Program-made: the position numbers and the translations under genes | Shown here: positions 9,392-18,860 of the stretch, piece by piece | How positions within the stretch are numbered: position 1 is the first letter of the stretch | Layout: each line of letters starts with the position of its first letter | DNA from: Tissierella sp. P1 | GTDB lineage: Bacteria > Bacillota > Clostridia > Tissierellales > Tissierellaceae | Assembly: GCF_002266425.1 (NCBI RefSeq) | Contig: NZ_NPMN01000028.1 | Coordinates: 1 to 60,223, forward strand | Direction: 5' to 3' | DNA length: 60,223 bases | Notes under the pieces: model-generated | Databases searched by the model: none | The model's input: the letters and a program-made list of their open reading frames with translations, nothing else | What the model was told of the DNA's origin: nothing

Positions 9392-10155
9392 ATGAAAAAT
9401 ACTTATAAAACAGCAGAAGTTGCAAGAAAGATTGGAATACACCCTAATACTGTACGCCTTTATGAGGAGCTTGAATTGATACCGAAACCACAGAGAAGGT
9501 CAAATGGTTATCGTGTATTTACCGATTTTCATATTGAACAATTCAAACTTGTAAGAATAGCTTTAAAAGTTGAAGTTTTGCAGAATGGTCTGAGAAAAAA
9601 GATGATCCGTATTATAAAACTCTCAGCAAAAGGGAATTTTCAAGAAGCCATCGTACTTACTGAAAGTTATTTGGAACAAATTAAGGTTGAGCAGGATAAT
9701 GCTGAGGAAGCTATAAGAATTGCAGAAAAACTATTGTCTGGTATGCAGGAAGAAGGGGATGAATTATCTCTTACGAGAAAAGAAACAGCTGATTATTTGC
9801 AAATTACAATTGATACTTTGAGAAATTGGGAGATGAATGGATTATTGACAGTTAAGAGGAAGCAGAATGGTTATAGAGTTTATACCAACAACGATATTAG
9901 ACATCTAAAAATTATTCGTTCACTTCGCTGTGCCAATTATTCTCTTGCAGCAATTTTGCGTATGTTGAATGCGCTATCTTGTAATCCAAATGTTAATATA
10001 CGAGAAGTCATTGACACCCCAAAAGGGATGATGACATTGCATCTGCCTGTGATAAACTTCTTACATCACTACGAAAGGCCGAACAAAATGCATTATATAT
10101 GCTGGATCATATAAAAGCCATGCAAGAAAAATTTAATAGAAACTCTATGATTTAA
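9392..10155 (+). pseudogene. Tandem-MerR transcription regulator, frameshifted near the C-terminus
   Basis: The protein carries two MerR helix-turn-helix domains: residues 5-70 (KTAEVARKIGIHPNTVRLYE, then NGYRVFTDFHIEQFKLVRIA) and about 128-195 (LTRKETADYLQITIDTLRNW, then NGYRVYTNNDIRHLKIIRSL). Between them is a helical stretch. Near 10030 the frame shifts. Lengthening GGG by one G restores a coherent helical tail (SACDKLLTSLRKAEQNALYM, then LDHIKAMQEKFNRNSMI) to a stop at 10153, giving 254 residues. Two MerR heads in one chain are uncommon, because MerR proteins normally dimerise to get two. It is monocistronic and has a terminator at its stop. Its target is unknown. Confidence 0.75.
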
Positions 10156-10186
10156 CACTAGACCTTGTTCTGGTGTTATTTTTTTT
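10154..10186 (+). terminator. Intrinsic terminator
   Basis: Stem AACACTAG with CTGGTGTT (one G-U pair), followed by an eight-base T-rich tract. It overlaps the stop codon of the restored tandem-MerR frame, which supports that frame as the true end of the gene. Confidence 0.8.
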
Positions 10187-10281
10187 ATATTTAAAAAACA
10201 GATAGAAGTAATTTGTATATACCAGTTTGATCTCTTAGGTAGAATATTAAAATTAAATATTGTAACTTTTTAAAAACGATA

Positions 10282-10312
10282 TTGCTTGTGACGTTACGTC
10301 ATATGCTATTAT
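10282..10312 (+). promoter_or_regulatory. MerR-type promoter, 19-bp spacer with perfect dyad
   Basis: TTGCTT (10282) and TATTAT (10307) are 19 bases apart, longer than the usual 17. The spacer holds the perfect dyad TGACGT-T-ACGTCA (10289-10301). Long-spacer promoters with a central dyad are the classic target of MerR regulators, which untwist DNA when ligand binds. The MerR gene just downstream (10334) is the obvious regulator. Confidence 0.75.
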
Positions 10313-10333
10313 ATATTCAAGGAGGGAAAAAGA

Positions 10334-11140
10334 ATGAAAGATGATTTATTTACTGTTGGGGAATTAGCAAAAAAGATGAATGTTACTGTGAGGACTTTAC
10401 AGTATTATGATAAAGAAGGACTTCTGAACCCTTTTGCAAGAAGCGAGGGAGGGCGCAGGCTATATACAAAAAAAGATATGGTATTATTATATCAAATTCT
10501 ATCAATGAAGTATTTGGGTTTTTCTCTTGAGGAGATAAAAAATAATCTTATCTCCCTTGATAATCCAGAAGATATCTATAAATTACTAGAAGAACAAACA
10601 AAGGCTATAGAGTATGAAATCGATAATTTGAATAGGGTATTGGAAGCTATCAAGGCTTTGAAAAAAAGCGTAACCCAAACGAATACTGTAGATTTTAATA
10701 GATATGCTGATATTGTTTCACTTATTCGCACAAAGAATGAAGGATTTTTGTCAGTTGAATTTTTTAATGAAGATGAGGAGCTGGCAACACATATTAAGGG
10801 ATTATTTGAAGACAATCCAGAGCTTGGCATTGGACTTTTTCAAAAATACCAGCAGATGTGTGATAAAACCATATCATTAAAAGCACAAGGTAAGACACCT
10901 GATAGCAAAGAAGGACAGATATTGGCAAAAGAGTGGTGGGATTTAATATTTACTTTTACAGGTGGAAATATGGAGTTGCTGCCAGGAATTCTGAGTTTCA
11001 GTGAGAATCGTGAAAATTGGAGTGAGGGGATGCGAACACAACAGAAGGCAGTAGATGAATTCATGGAAGAAGCTCTTTCAATCTATTTTCAAAAAAATTC
11101 TATAGATTTTCCTGAGCTAGAGGAGGGCTATAATGATTGA
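10334..11140 (+). CDS. MerR regulator with TipAS drug-recognition domain
   Basis: A 268-residue regulator of the TipA type. Residues 5-75 are the MerR winged helix (FTVGELAKKMNVTVRTLQYY, then EGGRRLYTKKDMVLLYQILS), followed by a coiled coil (about 80-115). From about 150 comes a TipAS domain, a globin-like fold that binds thiopeptides and other drugs, with FFNEDEELATHIKG, SKEGQILAKEWWDLI and ENWSEGMRTQQKAVDEFMEE. It overlaps the ABC ATPase gene by 8 bases and is preceded by a 19-bp-spacer promoter. A drug-induced, self-activating exporter operon is the natural reading; the drug is unknown. Confidence 0.88.
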   Translation: MKDDLFTVGELAKKMNVTVRTLQYYDKEGLLNPFARSEGGRRLYTKKDMVLLYQILSMKYLGFSLEEIKNNLISLDNPEDIYKLLEEQTKAIEYEIDNLNRVLEAIKALKKSVTQTNTVDFNRYADIVSLIRTKNEGFLSVEFFNEDEELATHIKGLFEDNPELGIGLFQKYQQMCDKTISLKAQGKTPDSKEGQILAKEWWDLIFTFTGGNMELLPGILSFSENRENWSEGMRTQQKAVDEFMEEALSIYFQKNSIDFPELEEGYND

Positions 11141-11981
11141 ATTAAATAGAGTTATAAAATGCTATGGACAGAAAAATGTTGTTAATGATATTTCTTTTTC
11201 TATTCCAGAGGGAGAGCTATTTGGATTTTTAGGTCCTAATGGCGCTGGAAAATCAACAACAATAAGGATGATAACTGGTCTTTTGAAGCCAACATCAGGC
11301 AGTATTATTGTAAATGGCCATGATGTTATAGCAAATAAAAAATCCATTTGTGAGGATATCGGTGTTGTATTTGAACTTCAAAATCTTTACCTCCGTTCTT
11401 CTATAGAAGAAAATCTAAAGTTATTTGCTGCTCTGTATAGAGTTAATGATAAACAGGTGAATCAGGTTATGGAGGAATTACAGCTGACTGAAAGAAGAAA
11501 AATGGCAGTCAAGAAACTATCAAAAGGATGGAAGCAAAGAGTGCTGATTGCGAGGGCTTTATTACACCAACCAAAAATTCTTTTTCTAGATGAACCTACA
11601 AGCGGGCTTGATCCAAACACTGCTATCCTAATTCGTAATCATATAAAAAGAGTAAATGAGAAAGGTACAACAGTTGTTTTGACTACCCACGATATGTATG
11701 AAGCAGACGAGATGAGTAATCGAGTTGGCATAATGAATGAAGGACGATTAGTTGCAATTGATACTCCTGAAAGATTAAAGCAGCAGCATGGAAAAAATGA
11801 AATTTTTGTTGAGTACAAGGATAATGGCAATATTAACAAAAAAAATCTTCCATTTGGCACCAATGAAACAAATCAATTCATAGCACAATTAATTAAAGAG
11901 GGGCGAGTTGTAAATATTCATACAATGGAAAGTTCACTTTCTACTGTATTTGCAGAATTAACGGGGAGGAAATTAAATTGA
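11133..11981 (+). CDS. ABC exporter ATPase
   Basis: A 282-residue ATPase of the DrrA/CcmA type. Walker A is GPNGAGKST (about residue 35), the Q-loop region is VFELQNLYLRSS, the signature reads KLSKGWKQRV (a variant of LSGGQ), Walker B is ILFLDEPTSGLD and the switch His is in LTTHDMYEADEMS. The C-terminal 60 residues are the accessory part common in drug exporters of this group. It is coupled by overlap to the TipA-like regulator upstream and to the permease downstream (4 bases, TTGA). Predicted to power drug efflux at the membrane. Confidence 0.92.
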   Translation: MIELNRVIKCYGQKNVVNDISFSIPEGELFGFLGPNGAGKSTTIRMITGLLKPTSGSIIVNGHDVIANKKSICEDIGVVFELQNLYLRSSIEENLKLFAALYRVNDKQVNQVMEELQLTERRKMAVKKLSKGWKQRVLIARALLHQPKILFLDEPTSGLDPNTAILIRNHIKRVNEKGTTVVLTTHDMYEADEMSNRVGIMNEGRLVAIDTPERLKQQHGKNEIFVEYKDNGNINKKNLPFGTNETNQFIAQLIKEGRVVNIHTMESSLSTVFAELTGRKLN

Positions 11982-12664
11982 AAAGTATCTTTGTTTTAGG
12001 CAAACATGAGTCTAAAGAAATGTTGAAAAATCCAGGAACTTTGGCTGTGCTGTTTTTACCAATTTTAATGTCGAAAATGATTTTGACTACTATTAAGGTA
12101 TCAGGAGCAGATTTTCTTCTTTTATCAATATGGATATTATTTGCTCAAGTTTTAATTGGAATTATGCTTGCAGGTCCAACAGTTATTGAAGAACGAGAGA
12201 CAAAAACTATAGATGCATTGTTATGTTCACCTTTGACATTCGAGGGTATTGTGTGCGCTAAGGGTGGCATTATACTGATTGGTTCCCTAATAGTTCAAAT
12301 AGTAGTTGTTTTAATTAACGAAAAATTTTCCATTCACCTTATTTCCTTACTAGTGCCTATAATTATAGGAGGAATTGTATTTGTTGAAATTGGTATGATA
12401 ATCGGTTTAACTGTAAAATCTTCGCAAAGTGGTTCAGCCTTATCATCTGTAGTTATGATATCATTATTTTTAATTGTTGCTCTTTATCAGGCTCTACCGA
12501 AATGGACATATAATTTTTTAGTTTTACTTCCAAGTATTGAGGTTAGTGAAGTCACGCAACGAATATTGGATGGCAAGGATTTAATATGTATGGAAATGTT
12601 GCTTCTATTTGCATGGATGTTTGTATTGGGTTTTACTATTAAGAAAATTGGTGATAGGTATTAA
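11978..12664 (+). CDS. ABC-2 type permease
   Basis: A 228-residue integral membrane protein with six hydrophobic spans, the size of a half-permease that pairs with DrrA-like ATPases. EERETKTIDALLCSPLTF after the second span is the typical ABC-2 coupling helix, and VEIGMIIGLTVKSSQSGSAL follows in the fifth span. TTG start overlaps the ATPase stop by 4 bases, behind GGGAGG, so the two are made together. Substrate is presumably the molecule sensed by the TipA-like regulator. Confidence 0.88.
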   Translation: MKSIFVLGKHESKEMLKNPGTLAVLFLPILMSKMILTTIKVSGADFLLLSIWILFAQVLIGIMLAGPTVIEERETKTIDALLCSPLTFEGIVCAKGGIILIGSLIVQIVVVLINEKFSIHLISLLVPIIIGGIVFVEIGMIIGLTVKSSQSGSALSSVVMISLFLIVALYQALPKWTYNFLVLLPSIEVSEVTQRILDGKDLICMEMLLLFAWMFVLGFTIKKIGDRY

Positions 12665-13064
12665 GCATATAAAAATGGTAATTCAGCACTACTCTTCAAT
12701 AAATACTTCAAGATTCTATTGGAATTCCATATACTGATAAATAATTATTTTAAAAGCAAAAAAGGGAATATTATAATATTCTCTTTTATTTTTATAGAGT
12801 TAAAATCCTTTCTAGATTACTTTCTATTATTTTTAGTTAGATTCCCCAAAAATTTATCGAAATTACCAATCTATATTTAAGAAAATGACTTGATTAGAAA
12901 ATAGGCATCAAATATTAAAAAAATAACTATATTTGAAAAAAAATAATTTCAATGATATTATAAATTCATTAAAATTAAAAATTACTTTTCCATGGTTTAA
13001 ATTAGAAGTGTCTATGTTTTATATTTAAAAAGTTTAGAATAGGAAGAAGAAAAGGGGTGGATTT
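12665..13064. other. AT-rich intergenic region with terminator
   Basis: No gene is seen in these 400 bases. A hairpin at about 12758-12790 (GGGAATATTA and its complement between A- and T-runs) should end the exporter operon. The remainder is very AT-rich and presumably holds the promoter of the two-component system at 13065. Confidence 0.55.
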
Positions 13065-13724
13065 ATGGCATTAATTTTAATTGTTGAGGATGAAATGCCT
13101 ATCAATGTTTTAATTAATAGAAACTTAAAGTTAGTAGGGCATGAGTGTATATCTGTATATGATGGTGAAGCTGCGTTGGAAATAATACAGAAACATACAT
13201 TTGATTTGATACTACTTGACATAATGCTACCTAAAATGAATGGCTATGAGGTTTTAGAGGCAGTAAAGAAAATGAATATACCAGTTATATTTCTTACATC
13301 AAAAAGTTCCCTTTCAGATAGAGTTAAGGGATTGACATTAGGTGCTGATGATTATATAGTAAAACCCTTTGAAATGGTGGAATTACAGGCACGTGTTGAA
13401 GCTTTGCTACGACGGACAAATAAGGCTCAAAAGTTTTTTGTACTTAGCAATGTTCGTGTGAATTTAGATGGACGACAAGCATTTCTCAATGATAAATTAG
13501 TCGATATTACACCACAAGAGTTTGATTTGCTAGTTGTATTGATTCGAAATCGAAATATTGCTCTTTCACGTGAAAAATTACTAGAACTAGCATGGGGATA
13601 TGATTTTGAAGGTGATACAAGAACAGTAGATGTTCATATCACAAAGTTGCGGAAAAAACTAGGCTTAGATAATTATATAAAGACAGTATATAAATTAGGA
13701 TATAGACTGGAGGTGCTGGATTGA
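13065..13724 (+). CDS. OmpR-family response regulator
   Basis: A 219-residue regulator. Receiver domain: acidic pair ED at 8-9, phospho-acceptor Asp52 in DLILLDIMLPKMNG, the conserved Thr/Ser in VIFLTSKS and Lys in DDYIVKPFEM. The winged-helix output domain is at about 125-219 (DITPQEFDLLVVLIRNRN, then RTVDVHITKLRKKLG). Ribosome site GGGGTGG. Its stop overlaps the kinase start by 4 bases. Targets could include the secreted protein gene at 15200. Confidence 0.93.
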   Translation: MALILIVEDEMPINVLINRNLKLVGHECISVYDGEAALEIIQKHTFDLILLDIMLPKMNGYEVLEAVKKMNIPVIFLTSKSSLSDRVKGLTLGADDYIVKPFEMVELQARVEALLRRTNKAQKFFVLSNVRVNLDGRQAFLNDKLVDITPQEFDLLVVLIRNRNIALSREKLLELAWGYDFEGDTRTVDVHITKLRKKLGLDNYIKTVYKLGYRLEVLD

Positions 13725-15115
13725 AGTTCAGAACATTCGTTGCCACCTTTACTTTATTTTTGATAATATTTTTTGCCAGTTTGTTTTTTATTTCAGCTTT
13801 TATTTTTAATAATCAGATGACTATTATAAAAGAACGAGGAATAAATGAGCACTATTTTATTTCTTCTTCATTTGGTAAAGACCTAATGGCTGTTGTCAAT
13901 CGTGGAGGAGACTTAGATGAAGCAATAGAGCAGCTTTTTGATTTCTATACAGAGTACTATCAAAAGCAAAATGTATTTTTAGAATTATTTTCGCAAGAGG
14001 AGATGATATACAGTAGTTTATCAGAACGTCAAGATAAATTAGGACGCTATTCTACAGAAACAGGTATGAGAAAAGCAACTTTTGAAGATATAGGTGATGG
14101 CGTTTATTTTAAGGTCATTGGAGAATTGCCGGGAACTGATAATAAATTTAGCATTCAGTATCTTTACGATATTTCGGGTGAATTGAAGGGATGGAAGGAT
14201 ATACAGCGTATTTTGTTGTTAGTTGGTATCATGTTTGCCATTATTTTAGCCGTAAGCCTTCAATATCTTCTAGGACGTGTTTTCAAACCATTGGATATGG
14301 TGTCAGCTGCCTCAAAGAAAATTGCTGATGGACAATATGATAACCGTATTACCGTATCTGGAAGCAATGAAATTGCTGAAATGGCAGGGAGTTTCAATAA
14401 CATGGCAGAGGAAATCCAACGACGCATTACTCAACTTGCGGAAGCGTCGGAGCAAAAACAGCAATTTATAGACAATTTAGCACATGAGATACGCACCCCC
14501 CTTACTTCGGTCTATGGATTCGCTGAATATATTCAGAAAGCTACTATAAGTGACGAAGAAAAAATACTAGCTGCCGATTATATAATGTCTGAAAGTCAAC
14601 GTATGCTCAATATATCGAACAGACTTTTAGAGTTAGCTACATTAAGGAACCAGAAAATTAAAATGAAAGAAGTAGATGTAAAAAATCTATTTGAACACTC
14701 TTATAAATCCCTAGCGGCGAAGCTGACTGAAAATCAGATTTCACTTAAGTGGAAAAGTCAGATAGATACTATTTATGGCGATATGGATTTATTACAAAGT
14801 CTGCTTCTTAATTTTACTGATAATGCTATAAAAGCTTGCAATTCTAAAGGGGTCATTATATGGAATGCTTATATTGAAAACGGATGTCATGTTCTATCTG
14901 TACAAGATAATGGTGAAGGTATTCCGCAAAATGAAATTAACAAAGTAACAGATCCATTTTATCGTGTAGATGAATCACGAAATCGAGCAAAAGGTGGTGC
15001 AGGACTTGGACTCTCTATTTGTGAACAAATAGCTCATTGTCACAATGCTATGCTTTCAATTGAATCATTACCAAATATGGGTACTATAGTAAAATTAACT
15101 TTTACAAGTTCATAA
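13721..15115 (+). CDS. Sensor histidine kinase
   Basis: A 464-residue membrane kinase, start TTG 13721. One span at about 7-30, an extracellular sensor domain of about 130 residues, a second span at about 165-188, a HAMP linker (FKPLDMVSAASKKIADGQYD), then the dimerisation helix with the phospho-His in LAHEIRTPLTS and the ATPase domain with N-box LNFTDNAIKAC, G1 VQDNGEGIP and G2 GGAGLGLSI. Coupled to the response regulator. The signal cannot be deduced. Confidence 0.93.
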   Translation: MKFRTFVATFTLFLIIFFASLFFISAFIFNNQMTIIKERGINEHYFISSSFGKDLMAVVNRGGDLDEAIEQLFDFYTEYYQKQNVFLELFSQEEMIYSSLSERQDKLGRYSTETGMRKATFEDIGDGVYFKVIGELPGTDNKFSIQYLYDISGELKGWKDIQRILLLVGIMFAIILAVSLQYLLGRVFKPLDMVSAASKKIADGQYDNRITVSGSNEIAEMAGSFNNMAEEIQRRITQLAEASEQKQQFIDNLAHEIRTPLTSVYGFAEYIQKATISDEEKILAADYIMSESQRMLNISNRLLELATLRNQKIKMKEVDVKNLFEHSYKSLAAKLTENQISLKWKSQIDTIYGDMDLLQSLLLNFTDNAIKACNSKGVIIWNAYIENGCHVLSVQDNGEGIPQNEINKVTDPFYRVDESRNRAKGGAGLGLSICEQIAHCHNAMLSIESLPNMGTIVKLTFTSS

Positions 15116-15199
15116 CAAGTTCATAATAATTCAATAATATCTTATGATTATACTTTATTTGTGTCTATCACTAAAATAAATTTGAAAGGAGATTCATCT

Positions 15200-16037
15200 A
15201 TGGCACAAAGAAAAGAAATAAAGAAAAAAAAGTATCTGGAGGACAGTAGCATCAAGTACAATTGCTATAGGCTTATGTGGTACGATTTTTGTAGGAGCCA
15301 GCAATACAGCAATGGCATTAGCATTGGATAAAGAGGAATCAATTCCTACAACGTACAATATTAGTACTACAGTAATTGATAAGGCTGATGATTATGTAAA
15401 GGCTGACTACAATGTTTTGGAGAACAAAATCATGTCATCTACAAATGCCAGTGCATTGCCAATTGAAGAGGCAGCTGAGATTGGGGCCCAATATCTTTGG
15501 GATATGTTTCAGATTGATTTAGAGGGTAAGACAATTTATATGTCCTACTTCGTTGACCCTTCTGTTGCCAAAGCATACTGGAGTGGCGATATTATTGAAA
15601 CGGGCAGTGATATTTCAGATGGACCACCAACTTACAGCTTCGTCATCGAAGCTATATCTGGTAAAAGAAATTCTGTTTCAAAGCAATACGGAAGAAAAGA
15701 AACAACTGTACCTTTTAACTATCAAAAAGTTACAGAAGAGTATAAAAATAATTGTGATGAATACTTACAGTTGGCAAAGCAATTTACTGAAAAACATTTT
15801 GGAACTAAAGCAATTGCAGCAGAGTTCAAAGATATAGCTGCATCTATCGATGGAAAAAGTATTCCAGCTGGAAAATCGCCTTCTGATGCAAGAGCCTATG
15901 AAATATTTGTTGTTGTTCTTGTAACCGATGAGGAAGGACAGCAGACAGAAGTCACCATATCAACTGATAGCAAAAATCTCCAAACTATTAATACCATCGA
16001 TCCTGATAGGAATAATGATGATAATTATCTTGGTTAA
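15200..16037 (+). pseudogene. Secreted protein of unknown function, frameshift in A8 run
   Basis: The visible long frame begins at 15312 without a ribosome site. The true start is ATG 15200, behind AAAGGAG. Removing one A from the A8 run at about 15222-15232 fuses them and creates a proper signal peptide: basic MAQRKEIKKKSIWRT followed by the hydrophobic ASSTIAIGLCGTIFVGAS. The mature part (about 235 residues) has no motif I recognise; it has the alternating profile of a small extracellular alpha/beta domain and ends in an acidic tail, DPDRNNDDNYLG. It directly follows the two-component system, so it may be its target or an accessory sensor. Dead, phase-variable or a read error cannot be told apart here. 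Confidence 0.65.
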
Positions 16038-16229
16038 TAAAAAAGGTTTTTAAGGGTTATTGGGTTATATATTATAATTAATTTATGATATGTTTCTTTA
16101 TTGTTTCAGTAAAAAATTATTATATACCTTTATAGGATTCAAAAAGCTATATTTTACTTCTCGAATACTTAGAGAAATTACTAATCAAGGCTAGATATCC
16201 TTGACTTTAAGTAGTATAATATATTAATG

Positions 16230-16255
16230 AATCCCACTTTATTGTGGGATTTTTA
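16230..16255 (+). terminator. Intrinsic terminator
   Basis: Hairpin AATCCCAC/GTGGGATT followed by TTTTT, 195 bases after the secreted-protein gene and just ahead of tcdA. It isolates tcdA from upstream transcription. Confidence 0.75.
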
Positions 16256-16285
16256 GACTAAAATTTCAATTAAGGAGAGAAGTAG

Positions 16286-17038
16286 ATGAATGAATTTTCA
16301 AGAACCGAGCTTCTGCTTGGAGTTGAAGGTGTAGATAAATTAAGAAACTCATTTGTTGCAGTATTTGGTATAGGTGGAGTTGGATCATTTACAGTAGAGG
16401 CTTTGGTAAGAAGTGGAGTAGGTAATATTGCCATAGTTGATGATGATAAGGTCTGCTTAACAAATATAAATAGACAGCTGATAGCAACAAGAAAGACTAT
16501 AGGAAAACACAAGGTTGAGGTCATGAGAGATAGGATATTGGAAATAAATCCAAAAGTTAATGTAGAGATACATCAGACCTTCTACACTGTAGATAATGCA
16601 GATGAGTTTGATCTATCTAAATATACTTATGTAGTAGATGCTATTGATACTGTCTCTTCAAAGTTAACTCTAATTGAGAAAGCAAAGAAATGTAACACTC
16701 TAATTATTAGTTGTATGGGCGCAGGAAACAAACTAGACCCAACTAGATTTGAAGTAACTGATATATATAAGACAAGCATATGTCCGCTTGCCCGAACAAT
16801 GCGTTCCGAGTTGAGAAAAAGAGGTATTGATTCCTTAAAGGTGGTATATTCAAAGGAACCAGCATTAAAGCCGATAGAAAACGAAGAAGATAATTGTAAG
16901 AATAAATGTATTTGTCCTCCAGGTACAGCTCGTAAATGTACTATTAGAAGGCAAATCCCGGGAAGTGTATCATTTGTTCCATCTGTAGCAGGTTTAATTA
17001 TTGCTGGAGAAGTAATAAAGGATATCATTGAATTATAA
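16286..17038 (+). CDS. tcdA: tRNA threonylcarbamoyladenosine dehydratase
   Basis: A 250-residue E1-like enzyme that uses ATP to cyclise t6A37 of tRNA to ct6A. The Rossmann nucleotide loop is FGIGGVGSFTVEALVRSG (27-44), followed by IVDDDKVCLTNINRQ, the adenylate site of ThiF/MoeB proteins. The catalytic region ISCMGAGNKLDP and KTSICPLARTMRSELRKRGI are TcdA hallmarks and distinguish it from ThiF. Ribosome site AAGGAG; flanked by terminators on both sides, so monocistronic. A cysteine-rich loop (CKNKCICPPGTARKC) near 213-227 is a lineage feature. Confidence 0.92.
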   Translation: MNEFSRTELLLGVEGVDKLRNSFVAVFGIGGVGSFTVEALVRSGVGNIAIVDDDKVCLTNINRQLIATRKTIGKHKVEVMRDRILEINPKVNVEIHQTFYTVDNADEFDLSKYTYVVDAIDTVSSKLTLIEKAKKCNTLIISCMGAGNKLDPTRFEVTDIYKTSICPLARTMRSELRKRGIDSLKVVYSKEPALKPIENEEDNCKNKCICPPGTARKCTIRRQIPGSVSFVPSVAGLIIAGEVIKDIIEL

Positions 17039-17097
17039 AGAAAATAAGATATTAATTGTTAATGATAATTTAATATAGTATTAAAACAAAATTTATT

Positions 17098-17128
17098 AGA
17101 GCAACTATTTATTTAGTTGCTCTTTTTT
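17098..17128 (+). terminator. Intrinsic terminator
   Basis: Stem AGAGCAACTA with TAGTTGCTCT, loop TTTATT-type, then a T6 run. It ends tcdA. Confidence 0.85.
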
Positions 17129-17303
17129 GTATTTTAAATTAATAAGAAAATAATTAAAGTAAGTACTTGGTTAGAAGAAATTCATAATCCTTTGTAAATT
17201 TCTATAGAGATGAAAAAAATAGCTATAAATTAGCTAATAAATGCAAATACTGTTTAGGAAATACTAAATGATTGTAACCATTACTATATAGGGAGATGAA
17301 AAT

Positions 17304-18833
17304 ATGAATGAAGAAAGGAAAAATAAAAGGAAGAAAAGGTTTGAATTTCCCACAGCCTTTACAGTTTTATTTATAATTCTAATACTTGCTGCTATATTAA
17401 CTTATATAGTTCCAGCAGGATTTTATTCAAAATTACAATATGATTCAGATCAGAATGTTTTTTTGGTAGAAAATCATCAGGGGGAAATAAACACACTTCC
17501 GGCGACTCAAGAAACACTAAATACCTTAAACATTAGGATGGATATTAGTAAGTTTACAGATGGTAGTATTAAAAAACCTATAGCTATACCGGATACTTAT
17601 CAGACTATACCACAGTCGCCACAAGGAGTTTTATCAGTTATCATGTCACCTATTGAAGGTATTATGGATACTGTTGATATTATGGTTTTTGTCCTAATCT
17701 TAGGAGGAATTATAGGTTTAGTTAATAAGACTGGAACATTCGATGCAGGGATTGCTGCCCTATCAAAGAGAACAAAGGGAAAAGAGTTTTTATTAGTAGT
17801 GTTTGTTACATCACTAATAGCCTTAGGAGGAACTACCTTTGGATTAGCGGAAGAAACCATTGCTTTATATCCTATACTTATGCCTATATTTGTAGCTAGT
17901 GGATATGATGCGATAGTTTGTATTGCAGCAATATATATGGGATCTTCAATTGGGTCCATGTATTCAACTGTAAATCCTTTTTCAGTAGTTATTGCCTCAA
18001 ATGCTGCTGGAATTTCATTTAATGAAGGGCTTACATTCCGTATTATAGCTTTAGTATTGGCTACTATAATAACTTTAATATATATCTACTACTATGCCAG
18101 AAAAGTAAAGAGAAATCCAAAGGATTCTTTAATATATGAGGATATGGAAAAGATAGAGGAAAGATTTTTGAAAAATTATGACCCTGAGAATGTAGCTCCC
18201 TTTAATTGGAGAAGAATCCTGATACTTGTTATATTTTTAGGTGCATTTCCATTTATGATTTGGGGAGTTTCTAGAGGTGGATGGTGGTTCCCAGAAATGG
18301 CGGCATTATTTTTAGCAGTAGCTATTGTCATAGTGTTCTTGTCAGGACTATCAGAAAAAGAAGCTATTAATACATTTATAAATGGTGCAGCAGACTTAGT
18401 AGGTGTTGCACTTATAATAGGAGTTGCAAGAGCAATTAATATTGTAATGGATAATGGAATGATATCTGATACATTGCTATTCTATACATCATCTATCATT
18501 AGAAATATGAATGGCGGTATTTTTGCAGTAGTTCAGATGATACTCTTTAGTTTTCTAGGATTTTTTATACCATCTTCATCAGGGCTAGCCACACTCTCTA
18601 TGCCTATAATGGCTCCACTGGCAGATACAGTAGGAGTATCTAGAGATATTGTAGTTACGGCATATAACTGGGGGCAAGGTTGGATGGCATTTATTACACC
18701 AACAGGGTTAATTTTGGCAACACTAGAAATGGTAGATGTAACATATAATAAATGGCTAAAGTTTATACTGCCATTAATGGGAGTAATCGGAGTATTCTCT
18801 ATGATAATGCTTATTATACAAACATTACTATAA
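17304..18833 (+). CDS. YfcC-family transporter
   Basis: A 509-residue carrier with about 12 membrane spans of the YfcC/DcuC-like superfamily. Marks are the N-terminal FPTAFTVLFIILILAAILTY span with an adjacent periplasmic loop, the repeated half-site GGTTFGLAEETIALYPILMP and the second half-site FFIPSSSGLATLSMPIMAPL. The group is annotated variously as C4-dicarboxylate, arginine/ornithine or peptide carrier. Directly followed, 27 bases on, by peptidase T, which favours a peptide or amino-acid role. Ribosome site GGGAG. Confidence 0.8.
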   Translation: MNEERKNKRKKRFEFPTAFTVLFIILILAAILTYIVPAGFYSKLQYDSDQNVFLVENHQGEINTLPATQETLNTLNIRMDISKFTDGSIKKPIAIPDTYQTIPQSPQGVLSVIMSPIEGIMDTVDIMVFVLILGGIIGLVNKTGTFDAGIAALSKRTKGKEFLLVVFVTSLIALGGTTFGLAEETIALYPILMPIFVASGYDAIVCIAAIYMGSSIGSMYSTVNPFSVVIASNAAGISFNEGLTFRIIALVLATIITLIYIYYYARKVKRNPKDSLIYEDMEKIEERFLKNYDPENVAPFNWRRILILVIFLGAFPFMIWGVSRGGWWFPEMAALFLAVAIVIVFLSGLSEKEAINTFINGAADLVGVALIIGVARAINIVMDNGMISDTLLFYTSSIIRNMNGGIFAVVQMILFSFLGFFIPSSSGLATLSMPIMAPLADTVGVSRDIVVTAYNWGQGWMAFITPTGLILATLEMVDVTYNKWLKFILPLMGVIGVFSMIMLIIQTLL

Positions 18834-18860
18834 GATTACTTTAATCGAAAGGATGATTAT

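Noticed and set aside
16627..17028. Long minus-strand frame opposite tcdA
   Set aside because: It mirrors the coding strand of a clear tcdA gene, has no ribosome site and its product has no family look.
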